Notes under the pieces: model-generated
What the model was told of the DNA's origin: nothing
What the model saw: only the letters and a program-made list of their open reading frames with translations
Databases searched by the model: none
Assembly (NCBI GenBank): GCA_012038135.1
Contig: JAAVJQ010000002.1
Location: forward strand, 248,001-312,000
From: Salinimicrobium nanhaiense
GTDB lineage: Bacteria; Bacteroidota; Bacteroidia; Flavobacteriales; Flavobacteriaceae
Direction: 5' to 3'
Length of the DNA stretch: 64,000 nucleotides
Shown here: piece by piece, positions 34,208 to 43,300 of the stretch
Layout: the number at the start of each line of letters is the position of its first letter
Position numbering within the stretch: the first letter of the stretch is position 1
Made by a program: the position numbers and the translations under genes

Positions 34208-34312
34208 TCAGCAGAATCTTTTAATGCCAAGATTAAAGCCTTTAGAAGCCAATTCAGAGGTGTAAAAAATGTAGAATTTTTTCTTTACAGATTAACCACA
34301 ATATTTAGCTAA
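34208..34312 (+). pseudogene. C-terminal remnant of a DDE transposase (ISAon1-like)
   Basis: A frame ending at 34310-34312 reads SAESFNAKIKAFRSQFRGVK and then NVEFFLYRLTTIFS. This is the extreme C-terminus of Bacteroidota DDE transposases of the ISAon1/ISL3-like type (sFNAKIKAFRaQFRGVrn..FFLfRL). Nothing upstream in the 343-bp gap 34036-34378 continues the transposase, and no terminal inverted repeats are seen. It is a dead fragment left beside the initiator tRNA gene. Confidence 0.75.
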
Positions 34313-34378
34313 TCCACAACTTTTGTTCTTGATCCCATATTTTGAGGAATAAAGAATATATACCAGAAATTCATCCAT

Positions 34379-34408
34379 AAAAAAAGCCCCTCATTTATTG
34401 AGGGGCTT
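34379..34408 (-). terminator. Terminator of the initiator tRNA gene
   Basis: On the minus strand, AGCCCCTCA pairs with TGAGGGGCT around a five-base loop, followed by seven Ts. It starts ten bases after the tRNA 3' end. Confidence 0.85.
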
Positions 34409-34417
34409 CAAATTTAG

Positions 34418-34490
<73 letters not shown>

Positions 34491-34548
34491 ATATTGGACT
34501 GCAAATATACAACTGAAATTTACTTCGCCAAAGGAAAAATAAAGAAAA

Positions 34549-34902
34549 TTAATGAGAGATCCAGGAAAGTGCTTTTAAACGTTCTTCATTGGTAAAGCTC
34601 TTAATATCTGCCGACATGATAAAGTCTTTTACTGCCATACTGTTGTGCAGCCATTTAAGGTCTGTGACCAGGGCTACCTTATTGAATTTTCCGTCGTAAT
34701 CCACGTTGAATTTCATCTGATCTATAAAAGCCTTAAAAGTCATTTTGTTTCCTTCTTTGATCTCAAAGAACAAATTTACCTCGTCATGACTCTCAAATTT
34801 CTTACAAATATGTCTCTGCAACTTCTTCATAAGTTCTTCATCAAGGGAAGAGTCAACAATAACTCCAACTACATTATCTGCAAATTCAAAAGTAGATATC
34901 AT
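34549..34902 (-). CDS. STAS/SEC14-domain (SpoIIAA-like) protein
   Basis: A 117-residue soluble protein. The ATG at 34902 (MISTFEFADNVVGVIVDSSL) is preferred to the TTG two codons earlier. It follows the SpoIIAA-like/STAS pattern: an initial strand, helix LDEELMKKLQRHICKKFESH, strand EVNLFFEIKEG, the long helix TFKAFIDQMKFNVDY, then FNKVALVTDLKWL and a final helix. No phosphorylatable Ser is obvious. Members may bind small hydrophobic ligands or act in stress signalling; the role here is unknown. The next gene upstream encodes a small Cys-rich protein. Confidence 0.75.
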   Translation of the reverse strand: MISTFEFADNVVGVIVDSSLDEELMKKLQRHICKKFESHDEVNLFFEIKEGNKMTFKAFIDQMKFNVDYDGKFNKVALVTDLKWLHNSMAVKDFIMSADIKSFTNEERLKALSWISH

Positions 34903-34967
34903 ATTCAACTAAAAATTAGGTGTTGGAAATTAATAAAATTTTCTGAGTATTCCTCCTCCCTTGCAAG

Positions 34968-35150
34968 CTACTGCTCTATGTCCCGGATACCAAAATCCTG
35001 CAACTCCATATTTTCAAACTTCACTGCTACTTCAATAGGATTACAACAGACTTCGCAATCTTCCACATATACCTGTTGTCTCACCGAAGGGTCCAGGAGC
35101 ATGGAAATTTCTTCTCCGCAGTAAGGGCAATTAAATGAGTGTTCGAGCAT
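34968..35150 (-). CDS. CPXCG-motif small zinc-ribbon protein
   Basis: A 60-residue protein starting MLEHSFNCPYCGEEISMLL; the ATG at 35150 is preferred over a TTG two codons upstream. It has the CPYCG motif and a second CEVCC pair, giving a zinc-ribbon-like knuckle. CPXCG proteins are widespread with unknown function. It starts three bases after the ABC-F gene stop, so it is translationally linked to that gene. Confidence 0.85.
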   Translation of the reverse strand: MLEHSFNCPYCGEEISMLLDPSVRQQVYVEDCEVCCNPIEVAVKFENMELQDFGIRDIEQ

Positions 35151-35152
35151 GA

Positions 35153-37060
35153 TCAACTATTTTCTTCCAGGGAAAGCTGCACCTCTTCCCAGTCTTTCAT
35201 CAGCTTTTCAAGCTCCTTCTTTTTCTCCTGGTATTTGTTTAAAAAGTCTTTTTGAGCCACACTTTTTTCATAGTTCGTGGCCAGCTCAACATCTTTAGCT
35301 TTGATCTCTTTTTCAAGTTTTGAGATCTTACTTTCAATGTTGCTAAGTTTGTTATTTAAAGATTTAAGCTTCTTTTGGTTCTGGTAGGAATCTTTATTGC
35401 TTTCCTTTGGTGCCTGTTTTTCTACATCCCGCTTCTCCACCTGCCGCATATCGGCAAGTTTTCGCTGGTCCAGGTAATAATCAATATCTCCAAGATATTC
35501 TTTGATCCTATGATCCTTGAATTCATAGACCTTGTTGGTCAATCCCTGGAGAAAATCCCGGTCGTGAGAGACCAGGATAAGAGTTCCCTCAAAGCTTTTT
35601 AAGGCGTCCTTTAAAACGTTCTTGGATTTTATATCAAGGTGATTGGTAGGCTCATCCATTACCAGCACATTGAACGGCTGTAACATCAATTTGGCCAGGG
35701 CAAGCCTGTTGCGCTCCCCTCCCGATAGTACCCGAACATATTTTTCCACTTCATCCCCACGAAAAAGGAAGGACCCCAGAATATCCCGAACCTTCGCCCG
35801 GTTCTTTTCATTGGCCGCATCTATCATAGTGTCAAGTACCGTTTTTGAACCATCCAGATATTCTGCCTGGTTCTGTGCAAAATATCCAATTTGCACATTA
35901 TGCCCCAGCTTAACCTCCCCGTCATGTTTTAACTCCCCCACAATAATCTTTGCCAAAGTAGATTTTCCCTGACCGTTCTGCCCTACAAAGGCAGTTTTGG
36001 AATCCCGTTCAATGAGTAGGTTGATATTCTTTAAAACATTCTTATTTCCGTAGCTTTTGGAAACGTGATGTGCTTCCACCACCACTTTTCCGGGCACTAT
36101 AGATACCGGAAATTTTAAGGTCATTACAGAATTATCGTCCTCATCTACTTCGATCCTGTCTATTTTATCCAGCTTCTTAATTAGAGACTGCGCCATGCTT
36201 GCCTTCGAAGCCTTCGCACGGAATTTCTCTATAAGCTTTTCTGTCTGCTGAATTTGTTTCTCCTGGTTCTTTTGAGATGCCAGTTGTTGCTCCCTTAACT
36301 CCTGCCTTAGCACCAGGTATTTGGAATACGGTTTATTGAAGTCATAGATTCGCCCCAGGGAAATTTCTATGGTTCTGTTGGTAACATTATCCAGGAACAT
36401 CTTATCGTGGGAAACGATCACCACTGCCCCGGGATAATTGTTTAAAAAGCCTTCCAGCCAGATGATCGATTCAATATCGAGGTGGTTCGTGGGCTCATCG
36501 AGGAGCAGGATATCGTTTTGCTGAAGCAGGAGCTTTGCAAGTTCTATCCTCATTCTCCAACCTCCGGAAAAAGTATCTGTGAGTTTGTTGAAATCTTCTC
36601 TTTTGAAACCCAGACCCTGAAGTATTCTTTCAGTTTCACCCTGATAATTGTAACCACCATGGATCTCGTATTGATGCTGTACATCATTAAGATCTACCAT
36701 TAGCTGGTGATACTCATCACTCTCAAAGTCGGTTCGCTCTGCCAGCTGATGGTTGATCTCCTCAAGTTTTTTCTCCAGCCTCTTGATCTCCTCAAACGCC
36801 TGATACGATTCATCAAGTACTGTTCGTCCCTCTACAAAATCAATATCCTGCTTTAAAAAACCTATTTTTAAGTCTTTATCGGCTGCGATTTGACCCGAAT
36901 CGGATTCCATTTCGCGGGCGAGGATCTTAAGCATGGTAGATTTCCCGGCCCCGTTCTTTCCTATAAGACCCACCCTGTCACCGGCCCCAAGCCTAAAGGT
37001 GATCTCTTCAAATAAATACTCTCCTCCAAAGGAGACCGACAAATTGTGAATATTCAACAT
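35153..37060 (-). CDS. ABC-F family ribosome-associated ATPase
   Basis: A 635-residue cytosolic protein with two ABC domains and no membrane segments. Domain 1 has P-loop GLIGKNGAGKST (about 32-43) and signature FSGGWRMRIELA. Domain 2 has P-loop FVGQNGQGKST (about 359) and signature LSGGERNRLALA. An Arm-like linker joins them and a charged coiled-coil tail (540-635) follows, as in Uup/YdiF. ABC-F proteins act at the ribosomal E site to resolve stalled translation or give antibiotic protection. The subtype is not certain. It is first in a run with the CPXCG gene. Confidence 0.92.
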   Translation of the reverse strand: MLNIHNLSVSFGGEYLFEEITFRLGAGDRVGLIGKNGAGKSTMLKILAREMESDSGQIAADKDLKIGFLKQDIDFVEGRTVLDESYQAFEEIKRLEKKLEEINHQLAERTDFESDEYHQLMVDLNDVQHQYEIHGGYNYQGETERILQGLGFKREDFNKLTDTFSGGWRMRIELAKLLLQQNDILLLDEPTNHLDIESIIWLEGFLNNYPGAVVIVSHDKMFLDNVTNRTIEISLGRIYDFNKPYSKYLVLRQELREQQLASQKNQEKQIQQTEKLIEKFRAKASKASMAQSLIKKLDKIDRIEVDEDDNSVMTLKFPVSIVPGKVVVEAHHVSKSYGNKNVLKNINLLIERDSKTAFVGQNGQGKSTLAKIIVGELKHDGEVKLGHNVQIGYFAQNQAEYLDGSKTVLDTMIDAANEKNRAKVRDILGSFLFRGDEVEKYVRVLSGGERNRLALAKLMLQPFNVLVMDEPTNHLDIKSKNVLKDALKSFEGTLILVSHDRDFLQGLTNKVYEFKDHRIKEYLGDIDYYLDQRKLADMRQVEKRDVEKQAPKESNKDSYQNQKKLKSLNNKLSNIESKISKLEKEIKAKDVELATNYEKSVAQKDFLNKYQEKKKELEKLMKDWEEVQLSLEENS

Positions 37061-37115
37061 TCTTCTTCAAAATTTTTGCAAAGATGCTTAAATTTACGGG
37101 TCTAAAAAAGCCCCC

Positions 37116-37502
37116 GTGCAATCTTTAAAAGGTAATAAATTGTATAGTGTCTTTACCGGCACCTGTCCTGTATGTCAGGAAGAAAGCATGTACAAGGAAT
37201 CCAATCCTTATAAAATTTCTAAATTGTTTGACATGCATGAAAGATGCTCCAATTGTGGTACCAAATATAAGATGGAACCCTCTTTCTTTTTTGGAGCAAT
37301 GTATGTGAGCTATGCCGTGGGTATAGCTTTTGCGGCTGCAGCTTTTGTAATTGCCTATTGGCTGCTCAACCTTTCCCTGCTCAATACCTTCATCGCAATA
37401 GTAGTTACCCTGGTGATATTTCTACCGGTAATCGTGCGATGGAGCAGGAATATCTGGGTGAATTTCTTTTTTTCCTATGATCCAAAAAAGGCAAAAAGCT
37501 AA
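37116..37502 (+). CDS. DUF983 membrane protein
   Basis: A 128-residue protein with two zinc-knuckle CxxC pairs (GTCPVCQEES and ERCSNCGTKY) followed by two transmembrane helices (about 57-78 and 85-107) and a basic tail. The start is a GTG at 37116; an ATG at 37084 is out of frame. DUF983 members have no established function. The stop overlaps by four bases the convergent FAD oxidoreductase stop at 37499-37502. Confidence 0.87.
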   Translation: MQSLKGNKLYSVFTGTCPVCQEESMYKESNPYKISKLFDMHERCSNCGTKYKMEPSFFFGAMYVSYAVGIAFAAAAFVIAYWLLNLSLLNTFIAIVVTLVIFLPVIVRWSRNIWVNFFFSYDPKKAKS

Positions 37503-38557
37503 TTCCTTTTATACCATTTTTGGGTAAACCTGGAAATATCGGTTTCAGGATCAAGGTTCTTGCCTTCTTCAATAAAATTAAGCAGCTCCTCAGAAATTGA
37601 CGGCGCAATAAGGATCCCCCTGCTTCCGAAACCATTGCAGGTATAGAGATTATTATATTCAGGATGCCTGCCCACCAGGGGTCTTCTATCGATTGTAGAA
37701 GGTCGTAAACCCGCTACCTGATCCACTACTTCAAATTCAACATTAATAAGATCTTTAAGCTTTTTCACCAAATCTTCCCTTGCCTCTGTGGTTGGCCCGG
37801 GTGTCTTGTCGGTATTATTATAAGTGGCACCAACGGCATAATGGTCATCTCCCGCCGGAAAAATAAAAACAGAGGATTTCACCCCAACTTCCAATTTTAG
37901 CCGCGGAGCTTTTATGATAATGTATTCTCCTTTATTTCCCTTTAACGGAAGATAGTTGAAAAAAGGGTTTTTCAGCAGTCCGAATCCTTCGCAAAAAATG
38001 ACATTTCTGGCACTTATGTTTTGGTAAGTTACTTTGGAAGCAGAAACTTTAAGGTCATCATACTCAAAAGATTCATTTTGGAGCCATCCTTTTTCCCGAA
38101 GATGTTCAGCATAGGAATCCAGCATGTACCTGGGATCAATCCTTGAAGTTTTTAGGACCTTTCCAAAAGAATACTTTCCCGGAATGTGCTCATTAAGCTG
38201 CGGCACTAACTGAGGATCCAAAAAAGGTGCTACCCGTGGATTGTCTGTAGCAGAAAACCAGTCGTTCTGCTCCTCCACAGAATAAAATCGCCTGTAAATT
38301 TCCAACGGACTTAAAAATTGCTTCCCCAGGTGCATTTCCATATCGGAATAAAATGCATAGGCCTTTTCCAGATGTTCATCTGCCTTCCATGCAAGTGTAA
38401 ACCGTTTCAGGATCACCGGATTCATAAATCCACCGGCTACTCTTGAAGCTTCCTGACTGCCATCGTCAAAAACAACAAAGGATCTTCCGGCTTTTTCAAA
38501 CCTGTAGGCAAGAGTGGTTCCACTTAGTCCCGCCCCAACTATGATGTAATCTTTCAT
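37499..38557 (-). CDS. FAD-dependent oxidoreductase (DadA-like)
   Basis: A 352-residue protein with an N-terminal Rossmann dinucleotide fold (DYIIVGAGLSGTTLAYRFEKAG at 3-24) and a DAO-type domain. The C-terminal FAD-binding segment (RRPLVGRHPEYNNLYTCNGFGSRG) is intact. It resembles D-amino acid dehydrogenases or MnmC-type oxidases, but the substrate is not clear. It lies just after gldN on the same strand, with a terminator between them and its own -7 box four bases before the ATG, so it is transcribed separately. Its stop overlaps the convergent DUF983 stop. Confidence 0.85.
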   Translation of the reverse strand: MKDYIIVGAGLSGTTLAYRFEKAGRSFVVFDDGSQEASRVAGGFMNPVILKRFTLAWKADEHLEKAYAFYSDMEMHLGKQFLSPLEIYRRFYSVEEQNDWFSATDNPRVAPFLDPQLVPQLNEHIPGKYSFGKVLKTSRIDPRYMLDSYAEHLREKGWLQNESFEYDDLKVSASKVTYQNISARNVIFCEGFGLLKNPFFNYLPLKGNKGEYIIIKAPRLKLEVGVKSSVFIFPAGDDHYAVGATYNNTDKTPGPTTEAREDLVKKLKDLINVEFEVVDQVAGLRPSTIDRRPLVGRHPEYNNLYTCNGFGSRGILIAPSISEELLNFIEEGKNLDPETDISRFTQKWYKRN

Positions 38558-38561
38558 AGCA

Positions 38562-38569
38562 CAAAATTA
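38562..38569 (-). promoter_or_regulatory. -7 box TAATTTTG of the FAD oxidoreductase gene
   Basis: A minus-strand TAnnTTTG match that ends four bases before the ATG at 38557, predicting a leaderless transcript. Confidence 0.6.
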
Positions 38570-38574
38570 GTCCT

Positions 38575-38605
38575 AAAAAAACGCCTTTCAGAAAAGAAAG
38601 GCGTT
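38575..38605 (-). terminator. Terminator of the gldKLMN operon
   Basis: Arms AACGCCTTTC and GAAAGGCGTT form a perfect 10-bp stem with a six-base loop, followed by five Ts on the minus strand. It lies 24 bases after the gldN stop. Confidence 0.85.
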
Positions 38606-38629
38606 CTTGTTTATTTCAGAAATGAAACC

Positions 38630-39523
38630 TTAGTAGTTCCACATATCCTGTTCAAAGTTCCTGATCTGTTCTTTTATACGTTCAGACTCCAGTAACTGCA
38701 TAAAGGCATTATTACTAATGTAATCATCTACCTGGCGGTCACCCTGTACGTTATCTTCAGCATAGATCGTAGCATTGAACCTACGTGCATTGAGCAGGTG
38801 GTCAAAGGAGAAGGAATTGGAAGAGTTTTCAGGATTAAAGGCATAAGCCTGGTTTAACACCTCACGTGCTCCAGGGAACCATACCCAGAAAAGCTCTACA
38901 AGGGCATCTGCGCCACCTTCGTCAATAAAGTTAACATCGGGTGCTACAGGGGCAATTCCCAACAACCTATACTTTAATTCGGCCTGGCGCTTATCGAAGT
39001 ACCAGTATCCGCGGATGTGGTATTCGGCAATATCTGCAGAAGAAATATCTCTTCGGCTTATGTACTGAGGATCTATTGATTCCCCGGCATTGTACTGCTC
39101 GATACCAAGATCTGTCGTATCCACCTTAGACAATGCAGCCTGTATATCTCTTAAAGTACGTTTGTCATTAAAATAAGAATCTGCGTAGATATTTTTGATC
39201 TTTCCGCTCTTAATACCGGCTACCAATACATCATACAGAGACCGTCTTGAACCGCCAATTTGGTTGGTATCAATAGGATAGTAAAGGGGGAAATTCACCC
39301 TTTCGTCAAGATCTATGACCTCCCAGGTAGTTTTCGCCCATAGCACATCCCTTTCATCCACATACCCATATTCCAATGGATCATTCTTTCCATAGGTGAT
39401 CTCTGCCTTTGTAGGGGCGCCTATTTCATCCGGTGATTTGGCATTTAAAATATTGGTTTGGCCAAAAGATGTCACCGAAACGAGCAACCCACAAAATCCT
39501 AGCAATAATCGGTTCCAGTTCAT
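38630..39523 (-). CDS. gldN: Gliding motility / type IX secretion protein GldN
   Basis: A 297-residue periplasmic protein with a signal peptide (1-22, ending SFGQ). The GldN core is evident: VLWAKTTWEVIDLDERVNFPLYYP near 59-82, RSLYDVLVAGIKSGKIKNIY near 94-113, and DISSADIAEYHIRGYWYFDKRQAELKYRLLGIAP near 159-192. GldN binds GldK to form the ring-shaped periplasmic part of the type IX translocon beneath the outer membrane, needed for secretion of adhesins and for gliding. It is the last gene of the gldKLMN operon, ten bases after gldM. Confidence 0.96.
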   Translation of the reverse strand: MNWNRLLLGFCGLLVSVTSFGQTNILNAKSPDEIGAPTKAEITYGKNDPLEYGYVDERDVLWAKTTWEVIDLDERVNFPLYYPIDTNQIGGSRRSLYDVLVAGIKSGKIKNIYADSYFNDKRTLRDIQAALSKVDTTDLGIEQYNAGESIDPQYISRRDISSADIAEYHIRGYWYFDKRQAELKYRLLGIAPVAPDVNFIDEGGADALVELFWVWFPGAREVLNQAYAFNPENSSNSFSFDHLLNARRFNATIYAEDNVQGDRQVDDYISNNAFMQLLESERIKEQIRNFEQDMWNY

Positions 39524-39533
39524 GTTCTAATGT

Positions 39534-41078
39534 TTAATTTGTTAATTCAACCAGTACAGGAGATACCTGCTTTAGCTTGTAACTTGAATTACCAGCTAAT
39601 TGCGCTTCCACATCAAAGATCTGGATAGTTTCCCCTCTTCCGGCTCTTCTAAGCGCTCCAATGGCACTTTGATCAAGCTTTTGTCCCCTTACCTGAATCG
39701 TAGGTTGTCCGGGTACACGGAATTTAAATCCTGTTACTCTTAGATCAACATCAAATTCAAAGTCGGGCAGAGCTGCACCAATAGTGGAGATCTCAAGGTT
39801 TTGACGCTGCATTCTTACAGTTCCGTCTTCCCCTCTAACAGTTCCCACAGGCCTTGGAATATCTCTTACCCTAAAAGTTTTACTGTCACTTACCCTGTCA
39901 CCTCCCGGAAGTTCACCACTAACATTAATGGTTACCTCACGAGCCTGAAGAGTAGTCACATCCATAACATAACTTCCGGCACCACCCGCAGGTCTAAGAC
40001 CCGGTGCGTTAGCAGAAACGCTTCCAACTCCGGGAATAGATATAGTCATTGGGTTAGCTACACCGCGGTACACCACGTTCATCTTATCTGCAGAAATTAC
40101 TGCGGAATTAGGTCGTGGAATAACACTATAGCTCTTGTTCACATCAATAGTTACAATAGAATCTCCTTCTTTAAACTGAAGCTGACCCTTAATTTGATTT
40201 TCACCTACATTACCTGCAGGGAATTCAAGTTTTACCTGTCCAGCCTGAGTGCTTTTTACCTCTTTACCATTGATAACTACTTTATCAAACTGAAGGGTGT
40301 TATCTACCCTTCCTAAAACTACAGTTCCGGTGAAATTCTCTCCACTAAAAAAAGCAGTTTTATCAGGAATTACAAGAGCTTCATAATTGGTAAGGGAAAC
40401 TTCACTTATAAGTTGCCCGGATAGCATGGTGGAAAGAATGTCATTCTCATTAGCCATAGCATCTCCCTGCATCTGGGTCAATTTGGTAATAGAAGCGATC
40501 AAAGGAAAGCTTTCAAAGTTGTAGGCTAACCAGGGAGTTTTTACCCCTTCCCCGTCAACAACCTCTGCAGTGCTAAATTCTCTTCTTACCTCAGCAGCGA
40601 TTTGAGGATACTCTTCTCCCAGAATATTCGCTACTCCTTCTCTGTACTTCTCGATTTGGGCAAGAAATTCCTTCCCGTTCTCGCTTGGTTGTCCGCTTGA
40701 AAAAAGATATTCATCAAGTTTTGCAGACTGATCCATCGCTTCGTAATCGTTACGTTCTTCGGCTTCCTTATCCTCAAGAGCTTTTTCCTTCAGGTTATCT
40801 ACATAAGTGGTAAATTCCTGAGTTAGCTGGTGAATTTGATCTGCCTTTTCCTTTAAAGGAACATATTTCGCAGGCTGCTCTTCTGCCTTGGTGGCCAATC
40901 CTGCAATTGCTGCATTATTTCTTTCAGTAACAGAAGCGTTTGATTCGGAGAGACTCTCGTTGATCATACCAAAAGCAGTTAAAACTTCTTTGGACATGTT
41001 AAGAGCCATCATCGCGATGAAAACCAGATACATCAGGTTAATCATCTTCTGTCTTGGTGTTTGTTTTCCAGACGCCAT
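39534..41078 (-). CDS. gldM: Gliding motility / type IX secretion motor protein GldM
   Basis: A 514-residue single-pass inner-membrane protein: short cytoplasmic start (ASGKQTPRQK), one membrane helix (about 13-28, INLMYLVFIAMMALNM) and a long periplasmic chain of D1-D4 domains ending in beta-rich Ig-like segments (VQVRG..., then SSYKLKQVSPVLVELTN). Two GldM chains sit inside a GldL pentamer and turn proton flow into rotation, which GldK/GldN and the outer-membrane translocon use. The conserved acidic site at the N-terminus is not evaluated here. It is spaced ten bases from gldN and 49 from gldL. Confidence 0.96.
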   Translation of the reverse strand: MASGKQTPRQKMINLMYLVFIAMMALNMSKEVLTAFGMINESLSESNASVTERNNAAIAGLATKAEEQPAKYVPLKEKADQIHQLTQEFTTYVDNLKEKALEDKEAEERNDYEAMDQSAKLDEYLFSSGQPSENGKEFLAQIEKYREGVANILGEEYPQIAAEVRREFSTAEVVDGEGVKTPWLAYNFESFPLIASITKLTQMQGDAMANENDILSTMLSGQLISEVSLTNYEALVIPDKTAFFSGENFTGTVVLGRVDNTLQFDKVVINGKEVKSTQAGQVKLEFPAGNVGENQIKGQLQFKEGDSIVTIDVNKSYSVIPRPNSAVISADKMNVVYRGVANPMTISIPGVGSVSANAPGLRPAGGAGSYVMDVTTLQAREVTINVSGELPGGDRVSDSKTFRVRDIPRPVGTVRGEDGTVRMQRQNLEISTIGAALPDFEFDVDLRVTGFKFRVPGQPTIQVRGQKLDQSAIGALRRAGRGETIQIFDVEAQLAGNSSYKLKQVSPVLVELTN

Positions 41079-41127
41079 TCTCTAAATTTAGTTTTTTATA
41101 ATAATGATTTCGCTAATGCCGGGGCGG

Positions 41128-41772
41128 TTAAGCCTTTACATGCATAGCAGATAACATTCCTCCATACACGCTGTTTAGAGAAGAAAGATTAGAAGCAAGT
41201 GCGTCCATCTGGTCGTTCAATCTTCCTGCATTCTCTGCAACGGCTTCATTCACCTCTGCCTGGCGGGCAGCAGATTCAACCTGTACTTTGTAAATGCTGT
41301 TCAATGATTCCATCTGATTTGCAGCAAGACTCATTTCTTCGCTGTACTTCTTTTGAGAAGCCATGGCATCTACTGTAGGAGTGATATTTTTAGCGGCACC
41401 TTCAAAGTTACGGATGCTGTCTCCCAGACTGCTCATAAGATTTGCATCGATCTTGGCTTCACGAAGGATCTCATCAAGTTTTTTGGAAAGCATACCTTCT
41501 GTTTCCTGCTCACTGATCAAAGCCTGATTATTTCTGGCGGTGGCTTCTCCACCTGCTAACTCAGGGTACACTAAAGACCAGTCAACCTCGTCATCTACAG
41601 GTTCAAATGCAGAAACAGCAAATACAATTGCTTCTACGATAAGACCAATGATAAGCATTAGGTTTCCAAAGGGCCAGTGCATGATCTTAAATAGTGCTCC
41701 CAGGATAACTACAGATGCACCTAGGCCGTACACCATGTTCATTAACTTCTTACTTGACTTCGATTGTGCCAT
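41128..41772 (-). CDS. gldL: Gliding motility / type IX secretion motor protein GldL
   Basis: A 214-residue inner-membrane protein with two adjacent transmembrane helices (about 13-31 and 37-56) and a cytoplasmic helical tail rich in coiled coil. Helix 2 holds the acidic residue E47 (IIGLIVEAIVFAVSA), matching the conserved Glu of GldL helix 2 that protons pass through. It forms the pentameric stator ring around the GldM dimer. The membrane-entry motif ALFKIMHWPFGN between the helices is typical. It lies within the gldKLMN operon. Confidence 0.96.
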   Translation of the reverse strand: MAQSKSSKKLMNMVYGLGASVVILGALFKIMHWPFGNLMLIIGLIVEAIVFAVSAFEPVDDEVDWSLVYPELAGGEATARNNQALISEQETEGMLSKKLDEILREAKIDANLMSSLGDSIRNFEGAAKNITPTVDAMASQKKYSEEMSLAANQMESLNSIYKVQVESAARQAEVNEAVAENAGRLNDQMDALASNLSSLNSVYGGMLSAMHVKA

Positions 41773-41831
41773 AATAAATAAAAATTTAGTTCTTCTTTTT
41801 TAAATAGGTTGTTGTGAAAAATAGGGATCTT

Positions 41832-43187
41832 TTATCTTGTTTGATTAAGGGTAAGGTCGGTACCCAAATAATCCTGAACTGTTCTAAAGCCAATGTAGCT
41901 TCGTGCAGAATCTGCATATTCATAATCTCGGGAGCTCACTTGCAGGAAGTAAGCCACATCTTTCCAGGAACCACCTCTTACCACTTTCTTCATATTTGCC
42001 TCGTCGTTCACAGATGGGTTCATAGAAGAAGAATATTCGTAAGATGCAGGATCATAAGAGGAGAAAACCCACTCAGAAACATTCCCGGCCATATTATATA
42101 AACCGTAGTCATTAGGTTCATAGGACTTGGCTTCTACAGTATAAAGGGCCTGATCTGCAGCATAATCCCCACGTAAAGGTTTAAAGTTGGCCATAAAACA
42201 ACCGCGGTCGTTCTTGGTATAGGGTCCACCCCATGGATAACTGGCAGATTCAAGACCGCCACGGGCGGCATATTCCCATTCTGCTTCAGTTGGAAGTCGG
42301 TAAGAGTTTACATTGTGTTTGCCTCTTTCCTTGCGGTAGGCATTATGATAAAGAGTTCTCCACTGTGAAAAGGCACGAGCCTGTTTCCAGCTAACACCTA
42401 CTACAGGATAATCACCATACGCGTCATGCCAAAAGTAGTCATTGTGCATTGGCTCATTATAGGAATAGTTGAAATCCTTGATCCAAACAGTAGTATCTGG
42501 ATAGATCTGGATCTCTTCAGTTTTAATAAAATCGGCACGACGTCCGGGTTCTGCTCTTGCAGCCTGTCCCACGTCCATCCAGGTGTACCTGAATTTTAAA
42601 TGATTTACATCAAAAGAACGCTGCCCGTTATATGCCTCTTCAATAGGAATATAAAGGGTATCCATAACTTCGGCATAATACTCATCGGGATAATCTCTGG
42701 TATCCCAGATAATATCTACCCGCTTATTGATCTTTCTTCCTTCATAACCTCCAAGACTATAGTAGTTGTCGTACATGTACTTCTCGTACGGGGTCATATC
42801 GGCCTCTTCGGTATCGGCAAAGGCAAATTCGCCTATCCCTCCTGTTCCGGGAGTTTCCCCGATCTCTTCAGCAAAAATAGCCAGCTTCATTCGGGTAACT
42901 GAATCTTTCACCCAGTTCACGAATTGACGGTATTCAGCATTGGTAATTTCGGTCTCGTCCATGTAAAAGGACCGAACCGTTACCGTTTTTGGTGGTGCAT
43001 TATTTAAAGCAGCGATATCATCATCACTTTTACCCATGATAAAAGCCCCGCCGGGAATCAAAGTCATACCCAAAGGCTTTTCGGGATGCCATTTCTTTCC
43101 CTGCGCACCTACCAATTGCCCCTGATCACCGCGGCCACAAGAGGCCAAAACAGAAATAACAGCAATAAGCGAAAAAAGTTTCCTCAT
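41832..43187 (-). CDS. gldK: Gliding motility / type IX secretion lipoprotein GldK
   Basis: A 451-residue outer-membrane lipoprotein: signal peptide with lipobox LASC (MRKLFSLIAVISVLASC), then an FGE-sulfatase-type (formylglycine-generating enzyme-like) domain, with MGKSDDDIAALNNAPPKTVT near the start and YRLPTEAEWEYAARGG and RGGSWKD in the second half. GldK forms the ring with GldN beneath the outer membrane; the FGE fold is structural here. The ATG at 43187 is preferred to a TTG four codons upstream because a -7 box ends nine bases before it. It heads the operon. Confidence 0.95.
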   Translation of the reverse strand: MRKLFSLIAVISVLASCGRGDQGQLVGAQGKKWHPEKPLGMTLIPGGAFIMGKSDDDIAALNNAPPKTVTVRSFYMDETEITNAEYRQFVNWVKDSVTRMKLAIFAEEIGETPGTGGIGEFAFADTEEADMTPYEKYMYDNYYSLGGYEGRKINKRVDIIWDTRDYPDEYYAEVMDTLYIPIEEAYNGQRSFDVNHLKFRYTWMDVGQAARAEPGRRADFIKTEEIQIYPDTTVWIKDFNYSYNEPMHNDYFWHDAYGDYPVVGVSWKQARAFSQWRTLYHNAYRKERGKHNVNSYRLPTEAEWEYAARGGLESASYPWGGPYTKNDRGCFMANFKPLRGDYAADQALYTVEAKSYEPNDYGLYNMAGNVSEWVFSSYDPASYEYSSSMNPSVNDEANMKKVVRGGSWKDVAYFLQVSSRDYEYADSARSYIGFRTVQDYLGTDLTLNQTR

Positions 43188-43196
43188 AATATCTCT

Positions 43197-43204
43197 CAAA
43201 GTTA
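43197..43204 (-). promoter_or_regulatory. -7 box TAACTTTG of the gldKLMN operon
   Basis: A minus-strand TAnnTTTG match whose last base is nine bases from the gldK ATG, placing the transcription start very near the coding start. Confidence 0.55.
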
Positions 43205-43300
43205 GGACATAATAGCTTCAAGGCAGTAAACCTATTTATTTATTTTCTAATAAACAATTTATTTAGGTAAAATGCAGGAGCTACAGATGTTTGTAATATA

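Noticed and set aside
34208..34312. Complete insertion sequence next to the tRNA
   Set aside because: Only the last 34 codons of a transposase are present and no terminal inverted repeats are seen.
39801..40316. 171-codon frame on the plus strand inside gldM
   Set aside because: It is antisense to a well-conserved gldM, and its translation is Ser/Asn/Thr-rich shadow sequence.
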